DNA of 64,000 bases, from positions 1 through 64,000 of the forward strand of contig DAOUEL010000064.1 in NCBI GenBank assembly GCA_034430595.1, written 5' to 3'. Source of the stretch: E44-bin32 sp034430595. Its GTDB lineage: Bacteria > Chloroflexota > Anaerolineae > Anaerolineales > E44-bin32. The notes beneath the pieces are model-generated. The model worked only from the letters and a program-made list of their open reading frames with translations. It did not search any database and was not told the DNA's origin. The position numbers and the translations under genes are program-made. This document shows positions 40,894 through 48,851 of the stretch, piece by piece (positions within the stretch are counted from its first letter, which is position 1; each line of letters begins with the position of its first letter).

Positions 40894-42510
40894 TCAGGAA
40901 TTGAGTTCAGCCAGTGCAAGCGGTAAGAAATCAGCAACATCGCCCGCCATGACCCCGGCCGTGGTCTGGTGCCATTCTCCTGCCATTTCGCCGGCCCTAC
41001 CGTGTAAATATGCCCCCAGAACCGCCGCGAAAAAGGGTTCGACCCCCTGCCCAAGCAATCCGGCAACAGCCCCGGCCAATACGTCCCCCGTACCAGCATG
41101 CGCCAGGGCTGAGGTGGCGAACGGAATCAGCGCCATTCGGTCATCGGGTGCCGCGACGATGGTGTATGCCCCTTTCAATATAACGATATGTCCCCATTCC
41201 AGTGCATATTTGGCAGCGACCTGCAGCCGGTCCGCCTGTATCGCCTCGACCTCCAGACCCGTGAGTACAGCCATCTCCCCTGGATGAGGGGTTAGGATGG
41301 AATGATGCGGCAGGCGCTCTTGCCATCCATCCAGTTCGACCAGTAATTTCAATCCATCAGCATCGACAACGCATGGCGGAAGCTTGGTTTGCGCATGTGG
41401 CTCATTTGCCGGAATGAATCCTATTCCAGCTCGCCCATAATTTTTACTGGCCAGCAGCCGATCGAGAAATGCCCCCGTCGTAGGCTCGGTGCCGAAACCC
41501 GGCCCTATCAGCAAGGCAGTTTTCTTCTCGAGACCAGCTCGCAGCACCTCTGCTGCGCTCTCCGCAATAACACCCGTTTCTTCGGGCAAAATCAGCCAAG
41601 TTGCTTCGGGGAGAGCGCCGATCAGACCAGAGTATATTTCCTTTATACTTGCCAGAGTCACCAAGCCAGCGCCGACGCGGTAGGCGGCAGTCCCTGCCAA
41701 TGCTACTGCGCCCGGGAAATTGACCGACCCAGCCGCTACAACTACCTGCCCGAAAGTACCTTTATGGGAATTTCGCGGCCGCGCTGGCACCAGGGGTGCA
41801 ACGAATGCAGCGTCGGCTAAATCAAGCTTAACTGCGCTCAGTTCATCCTGGTCCGGATCGAGGCTAATATCTCCAACAACCAGGTCGCCGACGTGTGCTG
41901 CCCCGGGAAACACGAACTGGCCTGCTTTAGCCGCAGCCAGCGTCACGGTCAGGTCGGCGGAAAGCGCCTCAGGAGCGATCTCGCCGGTATCGCAATCTAG
42001 GCCGGAAGGACAATCCACGGCGACGATGACGGGTAGCCGCTTGCGTTTTCCGAGCTCACCCTGCGCTCGCTCAAGCACTTCCTTAGGCGTTCCTTTCAAG
42101 GGAAGCTTGAAGCCAGTGCCGAAAACCGCGTCAATCACCATATCTGAGCTTGCCATCAGATTACTTAAGACACGCCAGCGCTGATCCTGCTCGGCGATCG
42201 CGACGAGCGGCTCATGCTTCTTGATCCGTACTAAGTTGGTATCATCTTCCTCTCGTTCCCGCGTCAAGTAAAGCGAGAGCTGTGCCCCTGCTTCCGCCAG
42301 GTAGTGTCCCACAACCAAACCATCGCCACCATTGTTCCCCGGACCGACGAGTATGACCACCTTCCAGGATCCCACTTCAGGCCAGCGCTCCATAATTACA
42401 GAAGCTATCGCTCGGCCAGCATTCTCCATCATCTGGTCATACGTCAGGCCGGCCGCGTTTGCAGCCTGTTCAATGCTCCGCATTTGCTCAACGGTTACAA
42501 CTTTGGACAC
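40894..42510 (-). CDS. nnr: Bifunctional NAD(P)HX epimerase/dehydratase
   Basis: Repairs hydrated NAD(P)H. The N-terminal YjeF_N epimerase domain (about 1-215) has GPGNNGGDGLVVGHYL and DAVFGTGFKLPL. The C-terminal ADP-dependent dehydratase domain (about 230-538) has NSHKGTFGQVVVAAGS, GPGFG, LTPHPGEMAVL and HAGTGDVLAGAVAGL. GTG 42510 is preferred: AAGGAG lies 6 bases upstream, while TTG 42525 has none. 538 aa. Follows the AOR gene by 34 bases on the same strand, so read-through is possible. Confidence 0.93.
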   Translation of the reverse strand: MSKVVTVEQMRSIEQAANAAGLTYDQMMENAGRAIASVIMERWPEVGSWKVVILVGPGNNGGDGLVVGHYLAEAGAQLSLYLTREREEDDTNLVRIKKHEPLVAIAEQDQRWRVLSNLMASSDMVIDAVFGTGFKLPLKGTPKEVLERAQGELGKRKRLPVIVAVDCPSGLDCDTGEIAPEALSADLTVTLAAAKAGQFVFPGAAHVGDLVVGDISLDPDQDELSAVKLDLADAAFVAPLVPARPRNSHKGTFGQVVVAAGSVNFPGAVALAGTAAYRVGAGLVTLASIKEIYSGLIGALPEATWLILPEETGVIAESAAEVLRAGLEKKTALLIGPGFGTEPTTGAFLDRLLASKNYGRAGIGFIPANEPHAQTKLPPCVVDADGLKLLVELDGWQERLPHHSILTPHPGEMAVLTGLEVEAIQADRLQVAAKYALEWGHIVILKGAYTIVAAPDDRMALIPFATSALAHAGTGDVLAGAVAGLLGQGVEPFFAAVLGAYLHGRAGEMAGEWHQTTAGVMAGDVADFLPLALAELNS

Positions 42511-42544
42511 CGCAGACTCCTTCAAAGTTCATTCTTATTTGCTG

Positions 42545-44362
42545 TTAAAGTCCTAGTTCATCCAGCCCAAGCCGCTTCAGGGTGGCACGTTCAGGCACGC
42601 CGGTCGCTGGGTCCCAGCCCCGGGCAGCATAATACGTCTGGATCATCTCATCAAATGGGATTTCAAACCCCGCGCTTGGTCCGTCTTCAAGCGGCTGTAG
42701 AAATGAGGCCGGCAGACTATCGTGCTCTGCCGTAAAGCCCAGGCGGGTATTGATCAGCCGCTTTAAATTCCAGCCACGCTCACCGCTTTCCAGCAGTTCC
42801 TGGAGCGAATAATCCCAACCGGTAGCATGGTTGAGCAGACGCCGAATCGTCTCATGCTCCACGTTAGCAAAAATGCACAATACCAGTGAATTCTGTATCG
42901 TGAGCCAGTCTTGATGGCGTGCAACGTTCCCAGCTTTTTCTGCGCCGGCACGACGTTCAAAAAGCTCGACCCCGATTTCCTCCATGGTTTGCCCGATCTC
43001 AACCATGTAGTAATGACTCTGATTATGGCACGCACCACGGGGAGAGGTCGCATAGGATAGGGCAACGCCCGTCGCACCGCGCGGATCGTGGTATGGTGCT
43101 TCAAGGCCTTTTACCTGGACAGCCAGTTCCCAATCGCCGTAGGTCCTGGCCAGCGCCAACGCCCCATCTGCAAGCAACGCTCCGAGCCCTTCCCGTCTGA
43201 CAGTTTGGTGAACCAGCCGCTCGACGGCCTCCAGATCTCCCCAGCGAAGCGGTCCGCCGCAGGCAGCGTCATCCAGGTAGCCCTGCTCATACATCAGGAA
43301 CGCGAGCCCGATGGTATTCGCCAGGCTGATCGTATCCATCCCGTAACGGTCGCAAAGTTCGCCAATTCTCGTGATAGCGTCCATATCGGTCGAACCCAGG
43401 TTAGGCCCAAGTCCGATCAATGTCTCGTATTCAGGCCCTTTTCGCTCCACACCGTCCGCCAAGCGCACCTTCCGGCCGCAGGCGATCACGCAGCCATGGC
43501 AAGTGCTTACCCCGCTAAGAATGGTCTCGTTCATACTTGGGCCAGAGATGCGCTCGATATTCGTCAATTCGCCGCGCGTGAAATACTGTTTCGGCATCAT
43601 CCCGAAGTAATCAAACATATCACTGGCACTGGCCGTACCGAAATCGCGCATTCCGGTACTGACGACATCGGTCCTGAGCGAGCGATTTGTGCTGCTCCTT
43701 AATTCATTAAATGAATCCCTTTCTACAATTGGGATCTCCCCCAGCCCATGAACTGCAATTGCTTTCAAGTTCTTGGAGCCCATCACAGCTCCCATTCCGG
43801 TCCTGCCCGCTACTCGTCCGTGATCACAGAGGATGAGCGCATACGGGATCTGGACTTCTCCGGCTCGCCCGATACAGGCGACGTGTGCAGCAGGGCGGTT
43901 TAGTTTGGCGCGGATTCGATCCTGAGTCTGATAAGCATCGCTCTCCCCCCAGAGTTGTCCGGCCGGCATGATTTCAACGACATCGTTTGTAATCCATAAA
44001 TAAACGGGTTCATGGGCTCGCCCCCTGATGATCAGGGCGTCGATTCCTGCCGCCCTTAGCTGCGGGCCAAGATGCCCTCCGATGTTGGATTCTCCCCAGG
44101 CGTTTGTCGCCGGTGACTTGGCGCACACAACCGACCGCCCAACTGCAGGCCCTCTGGTTCCGGTAAGTGGGCCGCTGACGAAAGCCAGTGGCGCACTAGG
44201 GCTCAGCGGGTCAAGCTCCGCATCAAGCTGGTCATACAGCAGGTAGGCTCCGAGTGTCGAGCCACCGATATATTTTCGTAGATCAGATGATGGGATCGCC
44301 CGGCTCGTTGCCCCTCCTGAACCTAGATCCACCTCAAGAATTCGACCGAAACCCTCCATCAT
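42545..44362 (-). CDS. Aldehyde:ferredoxin oxidoreductase, tungsten type
   Basis: AOR-family enzyme oxidising aldehydes to carboxylic acids with ferredoxin, using a tungsto-bis-pyranopterin and one [4Fe-4S] cluster. N-terminal ILEVDLGSG and YIGGSTLGAYLLY, TGTRGPAVGRSVVCAKSP, GRAGMG-like segment GRTGMGAVMGSKNLKAI, cluster cysteines C288-x2-C291-x3-C295 (CHGCVIACG) and a later Cys (SLVLCIFANV). 605 aa is the family length. Start ATG 44362 overlaps the stop of the GMC oxidoreductase. Tungsten rather than molybdenum is family knowledge. Substrate unknown. Confidence 0.93.
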   Translation of the reverse strand: MMEGFGRILEVDLGSGGATSRAIPSSDLRKYIGGSTLGAYLLYDQLDAELDPLSPSAPLAFVSGPLTGTRGPAVGRSVVCAKSPATNAWGESNIGGHLGPQLRAAGIDALIIRGRAHEPVYLWITNDVVEIMPAGQLWGESDAYQTQDRIRAKLNRPAAHVACIGRAGEVQIPYALILCDHGRVAGRTGMGAVMGSKNLKAIAVHGLGEIPIVERDSFNELRSSTNRSLRTDVVSTGMRDFGTASASDMFDYFGMMPKQYFTRGELTNIERISGPSMNETILSGVSTCHGCVIACGRKVRLADGVERKGPEYETLIGLGPNLGSTDMDAITRIGELCDRYGMDTISLANTIGLAFLMYEQGYLDDAACGGPLRWGDLEAVERLVHQTVRREGLGALLADGALALARTYGDWELAVQVKGLEAPYHDPRGATGVALSYATSPRGACHNQSHYYMVEIGQTMEEIGVELFERRAGAEKAGNVARHQDWLTIQNSLVLCIFANVEHETIRRLLNHATGWDYSLQELLESGERGWNLKRLINTRLGFTAEHDSLPASFLQPLEDGPSAGFEIPFDEMIQTYYAARGWDPATGVPERATLKRLGLDELGL

Positions 44363-46038
44363 GCTGGGTCTGAGCCATTAGGTGTCGTAAATTCTGCCTG
44401 GCCTCGATTGGATCGAGCCGGGGCTGGCGGAATCTTGCTCATGGCATACTCGGCCATCGCGGTAATCGTCAGGCTTGGATTTAAGCCGGGATTTGCCGGG
44501 AGGACCGACCCATCAACAACATAGATCCCTGGCGCGCCAAAGAGCTCAAAGTCCGTGCTGATGGCTGCAGTCTCCGCCGAATTTCCCATCGGCACACCTC
44601 CCAGTATGTGGGCTGTCATAGGGATATTCGCCGCTCCCTCCACGATATTGCCCATTGGGTAGCCGGGTAGTTTTTCCGCCATCCGGCGAGTTACGTCATG
44701 CCCGATAGGGATTTCTGCCTGAACCGGGGAATCGACCTGCCGATCCGAAGTCAATCCATGCTTGAACCCGGTTCCCAGACCACGTCCCGGCGAGATCCGC
44801 AACCAGGTATCCTCGGTTTGCATGACCAGCACCCCGAATGTTTTCCTGCCCCAGCTTGGGACGAAGTGAGCTTGAAAAAAACGAACCGGATGGCGCACCG
44901 TCTCCCAAACGAGATGGAAAAACCTGCGAATAGTTCCTTCTCCGCTGGCCTCGATCAGAGGCGCTCCCAGCAAACGGTACAAAAACGATGACCCTTCCGG
45001 AAAAAAGAAAGGTTCGATATGCGTGACCTCATCAGCCTGGACGACCGAAGCGATCGCCACACCCTTGGTATGGTTGGCGTCCCTGCGTGAATCTGTCACG
45101 CCAAGCAGGGCTTCACTATTGGTACGCACGTTGCTCCCGAGCGTCTCTGAGATTCCAGGAAGAGTCTTAACTCCATCACGGCAGTGGAATAACAAACGCA
45201 GCGTCCCCAGCACCCCGGCTGAAATAATCACATTCTGTGCCAGAACCTTACGGCTCTTCGACCGTACCCACGCGGTTGATGAACGATAATGGATCTCATA
45301 ACGACCGCCCGTGGAGTCGGAAAGTGCAATGGGTTGCATGTAGGTCACTTCGGATTCAGCCTGAATTTGAGCACCATACTTCTCGGCGAAGAATAAATAG
45401 TTCTTGGGCAGCGTGTTTTTAGCATTGTAGCGGCAGCCAATCATGCAACCGCAGCAAAATTTGCAGCCGCTTCTAGCCGGCCCTGCTCCGTCGAAATACG
45501 GGTCGGGCACTTCTTCGCCTTCCGGTCCGAAAAACACCCCGACGTGTACCGGCTCAAATGTCTCTTCACGGTCAATGTCTTTTGACACGGACCGCAGGAC
45601 CTCATCCGCCTCGGCGAGTTTTACAGCTTGTGTTCTGCCGAGCATCCGCTTCGCCGTCTCGTAGTGTGGTTCAAGAATTGTCTTCCAATCGCCAAGCTCC
45701 TTCCAGGCGGTCGCCTCGAACGCGGCTTTATCCGGTTCGACGAGCACATTCGCATACCCAAGGCTTCCGCCGCCCACCCCGCTCCAGTGCATGACAAGCA
45801 CATCAGGAAACAAGGTCATTTGAAGAAACCCAAAAAAGCGCAGCGCTGGCATCCAGAGATAGTTGCGTAGATCCCAGTTTGAACGCGGAAAGTCCTGATC
45901 TCGATAGCGGCGCCCACGTTCTAATACCAGAACGCGGTAACCTTTTTCAGCCAGGCGCATGGCCGACACACTACCCCCGAAACCGGACCCGACAATTACG
46001 AAATCATATTCCTGGGTGTCCTGGAACTCCGAGTTCAT
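44359..46038 (-). CDS. GMC-family oxidoreductase (cholesterol-oxidase-like) with Cys cluster
   Basis: FAD enzyme oxidising alcohols. FAD fold VIVGSGFGGSVSAMRLAE near residues 15-32, HWSGVGGGSLGYANV, and the GMC C-terminal part with AHILGGVPMG and GLNPSLTITAMAEYAM, giving the His/Asn active pair. A four-cysteine stretch CKFCCGCMIGCRYNAKNTL lies near residue 200; similar Cys-rich segments occur in sterol-oxidase-like relatives and might bind a metal cluster. ATG 46038 is preferred over TTG 46056, as the family N-terminus begins near it and GGAGAG precedes it. 559 aa. Overlaps the AOR gene by 4 bases. Confidence 0.88.
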   Translation of the reverse strand: MNSEFQDTQEYDFVIVGSGFGGSVSAMRLAEKGYRVLVLERGRRYRDQDFPRSNWDLRNYLWMPALRFFGFLQMTLFPDVLVMHWSGVGGGSLGYANVLVEPDKAAFEATAWKELGDWKTILEPHYETAKRMLGRTQAVKLAEADEVLRSVSKDIDREETFEPVHVGVFFGPEGEEVPDPYFDGAGPARSGCKFCCGCMIGCRYNAKNTLPKNYLFFAEKYGAQIQAESEVTYMQPIALSDSTGGRYEIHYRSSTAWVRSKSRKVLAQNVIISAGVLGTLRLLFHCRDGVKTLPGISETLGSNVRTNSEALLGVTDSRRDANHTKGVAIASVVQADEVTHIEPFFFPEGSSFLYRLLGAPLIEASGEGTIRRFFHLVWETVRHPVRFFQAHFVPSWGRKTFGVLVMQTEDTWLRISPGRGLGTGFKHGLTSDRQVDSPVQAEIPIGHDVTRRMAEKLPGYPMGNIVEGAANIPMTAHILGGVPMGNSAETAAISTDFELFGAPGIYVVDGSVLPANPGLNPSLTITAMAEYAMSKIPPAPARSNRGQAEFTTPNGSDPA

Positions 46039-46114
46039 CAACTCTCCAATCCTCAAAATGGTTTAATGACGAACCGTAAAGGGTAGCTTGAGGCGCTCAT
46101 CCAACGACCGCATT

Positions 46115-46393
46115 CTACCCCTCGTCCAGCCACTCCGTGTCAAAATAAACGATCTCGCTGTGGTATTCGAGCGGCGCCATGGTTAATGCCTCTTCATCGA
46201 AGCACTTAATGATCGCATCGAGATCGATGGCATTCCATTCGCAGTAAAGCTTATTCGTTTGGGTATCCATGAAGGAGTGGAGCCAGGTCGCATCCGTAGA
46301 GCATCGCCGGCGGATACCTCGCCACAATTCAATCCATTCATCCTGTGATGCAGGAAATTGCTCTACTTTGTGGACCAGAAGATAGTGCGGCAT
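46115..46393 (-). CDS. Small DUF4242-like protein
   Basis: 92 aa. Pattern MPHYLLVHKV then TWLHSFMDTQTNKLYCEW and DLDAIIKCFDE resembles DUF4242 ferredoxin-fold proteins, some of which bind nickel. The match is by pattern only. AAAGGAG lies 8 bases before ATG 46393. Second gene of the SCP2/GMC/AOR operon, 15 bases after the SCP2 stop. Confidence 0.55.
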   Translation of the reverse strand: MPHYLLVHKVEQFPASQDEWIELWRGIRRRCSTDATWLHSFMDTQTNKLYCEWNAIDLDAIIKCFDEEALTMAPLEYHSEIVYFDTEWLDEG

Positions 46394-46408
46394 GCCAAAT
46401 GCTCCTTT

Positions 46409-46843
46409 CTATTGAGGCGGATTCAAACCCTCGATCTCAACCAGCCGGCAGCAGCGCACAAAATCCAGCACAACTGGGATGTTCCTGAGAATATAGGCCA
46501 TGTTTCCCTGGACATTTAGCCGCCTGGTCAGCATGGCCTGAACAGGATCCAGCTCTCCAGTAAAAATCTTCGTGATGTTTGAAATTGGTGCCCGCAGACG
46601 AAAGGCAGCTGAGGGTAGATTTTCGAGGTCGTGTTGGTACATTTGGACAGATCGGCAGGCGCCGTGCCAGAGATCCAGGTAAAGACCAACCGGAAGTTCA
46701 TCGTTCGGCTCCCCTGGATCTGGCTCAATGTTTACGATCATATCGCCTTCCCATTTCTGTGCGACCATTGCATAGCGTTCATCGTGATTGAGCACTCGAT
46801 ACAGTTCTTCGAGCCAGGCTAGGCTCGGGAAGGGATAGGGCAT
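46409..46843 (-). CDS. SCP2 sterol-carrier-domain protein
   Basis: 144 aa single SCP2 domain: LYLDLWHGACRSVQMY, FRLRAPISNITKIFTGELDPVQAML and RRLNVQGNMAYIL are typical. The fold has a tunnel that binds lipids, fatty acyl-CoA or sterols. ATG 46843 is preferred over 46954 since GAGGAGG is just upstream and the promoter lies between. First gene of the operon, so a lipid-like substrate for the downstream oxidases is a reasonable inference. Confidence 0.85.
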   Translation of the reverse strand: MPYPFPSLAWLEELYRVLNHDERYAMVAQKWEGDMIVNIEPDPGEPNDELPVGLYLDLWHGACRSVQMYQHDLENLPSAAFRLRAPISNITKIFTGELDPVQAMLTRRLNVQGNMAYILRNIPVVLDFVRCCRLVEIEGLNPPQ

Positions 46844-46873
46844 ATATCCTCCTCTCGCATCCTTCGAAACATG

Positions 46874-46918
46874 ATTATCCAGCCTGCCATGGCCAGCTGT
46901 CAACGCCGGCATTGACAG
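46874..46918 (-). promoter_or_regulatory. Strong promoter and inverted-repeat operator of the SCP2/GMC/AOR operon
   Basis: Minus strand: TTGACA (46903-46898), 18-base spacer, GATAAT (46879-46874), then GAGGAGG before ATG 46843. CTGTCAA (46897-46903) and TTGACAG (46912-46918) form an inverted repeat spaced by 8 bases, overlapping the -35. Repressor binding there is an inference. The rest of the 270-base gap to greA shows no gene. Confidence 0.65.
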
Positions 46919-47113
46919 GCTTTCGAGCGGTCGAGTACACTTCATACCGTTCATGGTGAGGCTTGACGAGTACGAATTCTACGCGGTTTTATCCGGAAGG
47001 CTGAATCCACATTACGAATTCCGCGGGATACTATGGCGTGATTTCGAATAGAAATGATGCTTTTTTCTTCATTGCACGCGGACTAAGGTCAAAGTTGAAT
47101 TTACGAGGATGTG

Positions 47114-47584
47114 ATGGATAAACGTGAAATATTCCTAACGCCTGAAGGTGCGGAGAAATTGCGCCATGAACTGGCCGAGCTTACCGGACCGCGCCGGACA
47201 GAACTAGCCCAGCGTCTAAGGCACGCCATCTCAATGGGTGATTTGAGCGAGAATGCCGATTATATCGCCGCAAAAGAACAGCAGGGGTTTCTCGAAGGCA
47301 AGATTCAGGAGATCGAGGCTGTTTTGCGATCGGCAACAATTGTCGAGAATGGCGGCGGGGGAGATAAGGTTGAGATTGGATCAACCGTCGTTGTAAAGGA
47401 AGACGGACGTGAACCTGAGACTTACCATCTGGTCGGTATCAAAGAAGCAGACCCGCGCAATGGCAAGATCTCAAATGAATCACCGATCGGTAAAGCACTG
47501 CTCGGAAAGCGGGCGGGAGAGATCGCGATTGCACGGACACCAGCCGGGGAGATGAAACTGGAAGTCGTGGAAATTCGCGCCTGA
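47114..47584 (+). CDS. greA: Transcription elongation factor GreA
   Basis: Rescues backtracked RNA polymerase by stimulating transcript cleavage. N-terminal coiled coil with MGDLSENADYIAAKEQQ, the acidic tip region, and a C-terminal FKBP-like domain with NGKISNESPIGKALLGKRAGE. 156 aa is full length. ATG 47114 is chosen over GTG 47111 from the position of GAGG (47105-47108). Monocistronic. Confidence 0.96.
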   Translation: MDKREIFLTPEGAEKLRHELAELTGPRRTELAQRLRHAISMGDLSENADYIAAKEQQGFLEGKIQEIEAVLRSATIVENGGGGDKVEIGSTVVVKEDGREPETYHLVGIKEADPRNGKISNESPIGKALLGKRAGEIAIARTPAGEMKLEVVEIRA

Positions 47585-47596
47585 TTCAGCAAATGA

Positions 47597-47636
47597 ATCA
47601 AGAACGAGCAGCTAACCATCGCTGCTCGTTCTTGAT
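47597..47636. terminator. Terminator-like hairpin after greA
   Basis: Perfect 16-bp stem ATCAAGAACGAGCAGC/GCTGCTCGTTCTTGAT with an 8-base loop, between convergent greA and the membrane-protein gene. T runs are weak, so it may act in both directions with modest strength. Confidence 0.75.
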
Positions 47637-47658
47637 CGCTCGATTTACCAGAGGCAGT

Positions 47659-48729
47659 TCAGCTTTTCCCTAAGGCTTTCAACTCGATCGTCATTCTGTC
47701 GAAGAAGCTCTCATTCGGCAGAGCACCCTCTCCGTAGCTGATATCAACCACTCGGGCTTCGATCCGCAACGAGGCAGTTTCCAATTCAACCACCCCACCA
47801 CTCTCCGCGAGAATGGGATCACCTTTTGCTGAAAGGCGGCTGCGCGTTTCATCGTCATTGAAAGCATAGTTGCTCAGGACAATCTTCGTCACGGTTTGAA
47901 TATCGTTTTTATCAAAGAGCCAAATCTCGAACCCAGATACTTTCTTCGGCTCGCCGACGCTCATGACCTCCGCAATGCCAACGCCACACTCGCCGAGAAA
48001 ATCACCGGTGGCCGGACTCTCGATACTGAACGAATCATCATAGAGATCGTCACCCAAGCTATAGGTAGTCCGGAATGTAGCCAAAGGCTGGGCTTCTGGC
48101 ATTCCCACCGCTGCGGGACTCTCAAAAGACATTGGAGGTTCCGCGGATTCACCTAAATCGTATTCCTCTTGCTCGACATCACCTTCGCGTGTTTCAAGCC
48201 GACGGCGCAGGAAAAGCGCCAGGCCAAGGAGAGCACCGAGTAATACGGTTCCGCCGCAAACCGGCAAGATCAAACGCGCTGCCGAACTGCGTGCAGGTTG
48301 TTCTTCCTCGCTAGCCGGCTGGGCAGCAGGCTCAGTACTCGGCTCGGCGGTCGCCTCAGCCCCTGAACCGGTCTCGGTTGAAGGCGCGATCTCCGACTCG
48401 ACCGCCACAAGTGCCTGGAATTTTTGCAACGCACTGGGGCTGACCTCGACGGGATCGCTCCCTACGAGATCCAGCGTCGCATCTTTATAATCCCCCAGGC
48501 TATTGAATCGCTCTAAAGCCAACTCTGGATCTTGATTTGCAGCATACGAATCGATCGTCATACGCAGGTAATCGACGCGCAGGTCCTCCCGCAAATCCGC
48601 TGGCGTACCATTAACCCACTCCACCGGGCTAATTACCCAGGCGTAAAGTACGCCGAGAACGATGCCCAGGATCAGTGCGGCTACAGCCACAAGTGGAATC
48701 CTGGAAGTGAACTGCTTGATTGCATCCAT
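47659..48729 (-). CDS. Two-helix membrane protein of unknown function
   Basis: 356 aa. A first membrane segment (PLVAVAALILGIVLGVLYAWV), an exported region (about 35-115) with an FNSLGDYKDATLDLVG motif, an Ala/Glu/Thr-rich linker, a second membrane segment (about 155-178), then a cytoplasmic beta-rich domain (about 215-356; YSLGDDLYDDSFSIE, GFEIWLFDKNDIQTVTKIVLS) seen in other hypothetical proteins. I cannot assign a function. AAGGAGTGAGG precedes ATG. Confidence 0.7.
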   Translation of the reverse strand: MDAIKQFTSRIPLVAVAALILGIVLGVLYAWVISPVEWVNGTPADLREDLRVDYLRMTIDSYAANQDPELALERFNSLGDYKDATLDLVGSDPVEVSPSALQKFQALVAVESEIAPSTETGSGAEATAEPSTEPAAQPASEEEQPARSSAARLILPVCGGTVLLGALLGLALFLRRRLETREGDVEQEEYDLGESAEPPMSFESPAAVGMPEAQPLATFRTTYSLGDDLYDDSFSIESPATGDFLGECGVGIAEVMSVGEPKKVSGFEIWLFDKNDIQTVTKIVLSNYAFNDDETRSRLSAKGDPILAESGGVVELETASLRIEARVVDISYGEGALPNESFFDRMTIELKALGKS

Positions 48730-48805
48730 AAGACCTCACTCCTTGGCGCACAATCGAGTTTGATCTATCTACGCGTACGCCTGGTGCCTTGCTACGACCA
48801 TCGTG

Positions 48806-48834
48806 ATTTTAGGCCGTAGTTCTCGGATAGGCAA
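48806..48834 (-). promoter_or_regulatory. Promoter of 47659-48729 gene
   Basis: Minus strand: TTGCCT (48834-48829), 17-base spacer, TAAAAT (48811-48806), with a leader of about 70 bases. Confidence 0.55.
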
Positions 48835-48851
48835 TCATAGGGGTGCAGGAT

